Assembly (NCBI GenBank): GCA_038503065.1
Contig: JBCAMK010000008.1
Span: forward strand, 1,736,001 to 1,800,000
DNA length: 64,000 nt
Reading direction: 5' to 3'
DNA from: Paragyromitra xinjiangensis
Taxonomy: Eukaryota; Ascomycota; Pezizomycetes; Pezizales; Discinaceae
The position numbers were made by a program, and so were the translations under genes. Under the pieces are notes generated by a model. That model did no database searches and was not told the origin of the DNA. It saw only the letters and a list, made by a program, of their open reading frames with translations. Numbering within the stretch: the first letter of the stretch is position 1; every line of letters begins with the position of its first letter. Shown here one piece after another: positions 60,640 through 64,000 of the stretch.

Positions 60640-61646
60640 ACTTCTTTATGCCGGTCTTACATGTAATTTTATCGCTCAGGCTAGCGTTGCTGGCAGGATG
60701 ACATCATCGAAATGCACCATTTCAAACCATATAATTACCTCCTGAAACCCAGAAAAGCAGACGGGATCGATTCTATATATATGAAAGGGTAACATTTTTG
60801 ATCTTGATTCTATTGAGATGATGAGAAGCGAACAGTTAAAAAAATAAAAGAGAAAATTCTAACATCCCTAGCATCCTATCAACCGTTTGCCTAACCAACC
60901 TCAAGAGAACCGCAAATTCTCGCTACAGATATCTCATTATTACTGCATGCAAGCCTATTAATCTTACGTAACTACATGTAGATGATAACTACGCTAGATA
61001 GGGCTCTCTTTCTTCACTATGACTTGTGCGGTAAAATCTAGCAAGATTAGTAAATAAATTCTGGTCATGTCCCCTTTATGGCGGAGAGCTGTACTGTATT
61101 GTGATACCGTATGCATCATCTTACAGAAGTAGAAAAGTCTACTACACTATTAGTCCCGTGGGTCCAAATACCCATGACCTTCCGTTAATTAACTGCAGTC
61201 ATGCAGGAGCACGACTTGCACCTGCAGCAAGAAACCCTAAGAGGGACTGTTGGTTTAGATAAGCCAATGGGATTAGCGGGTAAAGAATCGCATATAGATT
61301 ACTTTCAAAATAAAAAAATAAAAAGCTCCGGGCCACTTGCGAAAAGCAATCACTGGTAGGGGGTAAACCGGAACACAGGCATCGAAATCATAGTTATATA
61401 GCGTGATATTACAACGACCCGAACCAACTAAATCGTAACCCCAACTCTTCTTTAACCCCTATATTTTCTTGGCAGAAGAGTAACCCATTTGAAACTGAAT
61501 ACTACATCTTTTCGGTAGGAAAGGTATGTCAATACCGCCACAAGAAATTAATAACCCAAAAGTACAGACATAATAAAGAAACCCATTTTTAATACGAGGA
61601 ATTGAACCAAACTCCCTAAACAAAGGAAACCCAACTGTAAAGAGCG

Positions 61647-62351
61647 CTAAGAAAACCTTCGAACAGGAGGGGAATGATAAAAACTTTCTGTGGAACTCCG
61701 TCCACCATAACTTCCTCGCCTATCATTTGTAAACAATCTCCTCTCGCTACCCCAACTTTCTTCACCTGAAGATGACCCCCCCGATCCATCCCTGTAGCCG
61801 ATATATCTGCTATCAATTCTCCCACGATCATTGCTGCTGTTGATACTGTATCGTCTCGGAATTGCCGACCTGGGGCCGCTAGTGTGGACATGAGGAGGAT
61901 GGCCGGTATGATGAGAGGTTTGGTAGTTCGCTTGATGAATAACCGGCCCCCGTCCATCCTGCAGAACCATTGGCTGGTTGAAGCCCATCTCGCCGCTCCT
62001 GACACCGACGCCCCCACTTTCTAATCCACCAACCCGACTGAAGCGTCTCCCAGCGACCATACTTGAATTTCGTGGTACTTCAGCGCGTCCCATAGGCGTG
62101 CTTTGAATGAGGACTGGTGGAGGGGTTCTTGTGTCTCTTCTTGGTGATATCGGAGAACGCATGGCTCCGTAGCCGCGCTCGCGTGTATATGTGTCGACTT
62201 CTGCCATATGGATGATGGGACGTTTTGGTCGACCAGCTGATGCGTAGTGGGGATGCGCATGTCGGTCGTAGGATTTCTCGAGAATAGGTACAGCTCGTGT
62301 ACTGCCACGGGCTTCGTACTCATACCCGAGTGGCTGTGAGCAAAGACACAT
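61647..62351 (-). CDS. Hypothetical Arg/Ser/Gly-rich protein, 234 aa
   Basis: A single open frame on the minus strand with 234 codons from ATG at 62351 to the stop at 61647. The composition is basic and low-complexity (Arg, Gly, Ser, His, Pro) with no signal peptide, membrane segment or domain I recognise. Short motifs such as RPIIHMAEVDTYTRERG and the C-terminal RRGSYGGRSS look protein-like, and the frame is longer than its competitors in the region. A CAG nine bases into the frame could be a splice acceptor, in which case the true start lies in an upstream exon I could not identify. The gene is probably real, but its exact 5' end is uncertain. Confidence 0.55.
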   Translation of the reverse strand: MCLCSQPLGYEYEARGSTRAVPILEKSYDRHAHPHYASAGRPKRPIIHMAEVDTYTRERGYGAMRSPISPRRDTRTPPPVLIQSTPMGRAEVPRNSSMVAGRRFSRVGGLESGGVGVRSGEMGFNQPMVLQDGRGPVIHQANYQTSHHTGHPPHVHTSGPRSAIPRRYSINSSNDRGRIDSRYIGYRDGSGGSSSGEESWGSERRLFTNDRRGSYGGRSSTESFYHSPPVRRFS

Positions 62352-64000
62352 ATTGAATGTTTTTTTCCTTGTGATTTTGGTAGTGGTACGGAGTTGAACA
62401 ATGAAGTAGTTCTTTTAAAGTAAGAGGTGGGATAGGCGGCTGTTTTGCGGAAGTGATACTCTGGGTAAGGGAGTGGCTGTTTAGAAGGATGTAGTTGTTA
62501 GGGAACTGATATCTGATATCGAGGCTCTTTGCAAGTATGGAGGGGGCATTCGAATACCTATATATACTATTCCACTCAAACCTGACGGTGGGAATTTTTA
62601 TAACGTTTCTGTCTTCAGGATAAATTATCAGATGTGAGAGCTGAAGGGCCGGTAAGGATGATCCCAACGGAGCCAGGTGAATAACTAAAGCAGAAATGGA
62701 AATAAATCAGCGGGCCAGTATTCTTTTGAATAGGACTACATGAGTACCACTGATAGGCTGCGTTGTTGAAGCGAAATGGGGCGTGATGCACGAAGCTGCA
62801 TGATTGGGGCCAAAGTGAGATTCCGGTATGTTAGCCGCGCGCTCGTACAGTGTTTGACCAACCATATCGTGGGTTTATATGAATACACGGACAATTACGG
62901 ACACTTCTCTTAGGAGAAACTTTTGCTAATTCAGGAGGCAATTTTCACTTTGTAATTTAGTATGGAGGCCTCAAAAGTTGTCCCGCCATCAAGAGTTTTT
63001 TAGCATTGAGTGAGGAGGTTATTTGCTCCTCGAGTAGGTTGCTAGTCTTGAAATTGAAGTACCAAAATTTATGCAGATGATCCCCAAAATTCCCAAAATC
63101 CTGTCTAAGGCGACAGGAGGTTGAGCCCCAAGAACCTTTGTGGGTGCCGTGATAGTTTTTGTACTGTAGATCCGTCAACATTTGCCTGCATTTTCGGATG
63201 CGGTATGCGCAATTCCCACCCAGTTGTACTCCAGAGAGCATAGTATAATTACTGTTTTCCTCGGCGCTTGGCTACCGACCTTATCGACTTGAGCATAACT
63301 GCACTGCATGTATGCCTACTAAAATTTCCCAAGACCACGTCCAGCTAACAGCGAATCGGCATAGAAAATTATCTATCACAAACACAAGAAGCCAATGAAA
63401 GTCAGCCCAGTAAATAAACAAAAAGAAAATAATAATGCGAAAAGATGCAAATCCTGACGTCAAAGCATGGAGCAACTGTTGCCGCACCCACGCGGCCTGT
63501 TTGTAATGCGATATTCCGACGGGTTTCTAGGCTGATTGGAAACTTGAGATGCATACCCCCATTTAGTGTCACATACTTACTTAAACGGATGTTTACGTTC
63601 TAGAAAGCCTGCAACATCCAGGAAAATCGCTCAAATTCTGAACATGCGATATTGATTCTGCACCTTTTTTTGCATGCTATCAGGGCACAGGAGCAGAGCA
63701 GATACATATGTATTGTTTCTCGCGGCTGTTCTCATTTGTGCAAGCGAGGAAAGGACCCAGAACAATTGCCGTTTAATTCCTTTCAGGGGAGGTTAAAGTC
63801 GTGTGACATGACATCCGACAGATTTGGTACTGTTTTTTTCTCGTGAGATGGCTGCATGCTCGCTTTCTCCTTTTTTTTTTTTTGTGCTTTCCTGTTTTTC
63901 CCGGCATTAGCTACCTCAAAAGGCATGCAAGTTCAACATTTTGATGCTATAGAACGAAGGGAAATTGAAGCCCTACCTATCGACGGCCTTTCTGGCACTT
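62352..64000. other. Right-hand flank, no gene recognised
   Basis: The left part should hold the promoter of the gene starting at 62351; a TATATATA tract lies near 62560-62570. The rest shows only short open frames and a long T tract near 63871-63883. No bordered element is visible before the window ends. Confidence 0.5.

Larger units (their letters stand above)
56685..61646. other. Intergenic region of 5 kb, no gene recognised
   Basis: Short open frames only. It contains a small tandem repeat at 59476-59502 and an imperfect inverted-repeat structure at 60503-60639. The left edge carries the permease 3' flank and the right edge the 3' flank of the gene ending at 61647. Confidence 0.5.

Overview
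The window reads as a 64 kb piece of a filamentous ascomycete (Pezizomycotina) chromosome. The genes carry many short introns (about 50-140 bp) with GTRNGY donors, CTRAC-like branch points and YAG acceptors. Protein types include a secreted PL1 pectate lyase, a CYP52-like P450, a tyrosinase with a fungal CBM1 and a Pho89-type phosphate permease. I cannot resolve the class. Twelve protein-coding genes are supported. All exon models were joined by hand from splice sites and reading phase. Gene density is low, and long intergenic stretches hold old small mobile elements.

Layout. 1.6-5.4 kb: two divergently transcribed genes of one fungal family recognised by repeated 'RVQP' segments. 6.2-7.3 kb: a secreted pectate lyase. 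7.3-13.0 kb: a gene desert with a 293-bp hAT-type MITE (8-bp target duplication) and a 134-bp inverted-repeat element. 13.0-15.9 kb: two co-oriented NAD(P)H oxidoreductases, a D-2-hydroxyacid dehydrogenase and an aldo-keto reductase. 16-18.9 kb: a tRNA-like locus and a solo LTR with a perfect 5-bp target duplication. 18.9-20.8 kb: the P450. 24.0-28.7 kb: a 1386-residue tyrosinase. 33.8-34.9 kb: a short-chain dehydrogenase. 38.6-46.6 kb: two large, unrecognised, divergently transcribed genes sharing a 624-bp promoter. 47.5-49.3 kb: an unrecognised probably nuclear protein. 49.9 kb: a second copy of the solo LTR. 54.7-56.7 kb: the phosphate permease with a CACGTGGG site upstream. 61.6-62.4 kb: a small Arg/Ser/Gly-rich protein.

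The standout is the tyrosinase at 24039-28688. In one secreted chain it joins a canonical four-cysteine CBM1, about 630 residues of Tyr-Thr-Pro-Pro and Tyr-Tyr-Ser-Ser repeats (about one residue in five is Tyr), and a complete type-3 copper tyrosinase domain. The enzyme is therefore tethered to what looks like its own substrate, as if it were a self-curing, polysaccharide-bound adhesive or wall-hardening protein. That function is inferred; the architecture is read directly from the sequence.

The genes do not form an obvious biosynthetic cluster. Pectate lyase, aldo-keto reductase and hydroxyacid dehydrogenase could all serve plant-polymer use, but nothing in the sequence shows co-regulation.
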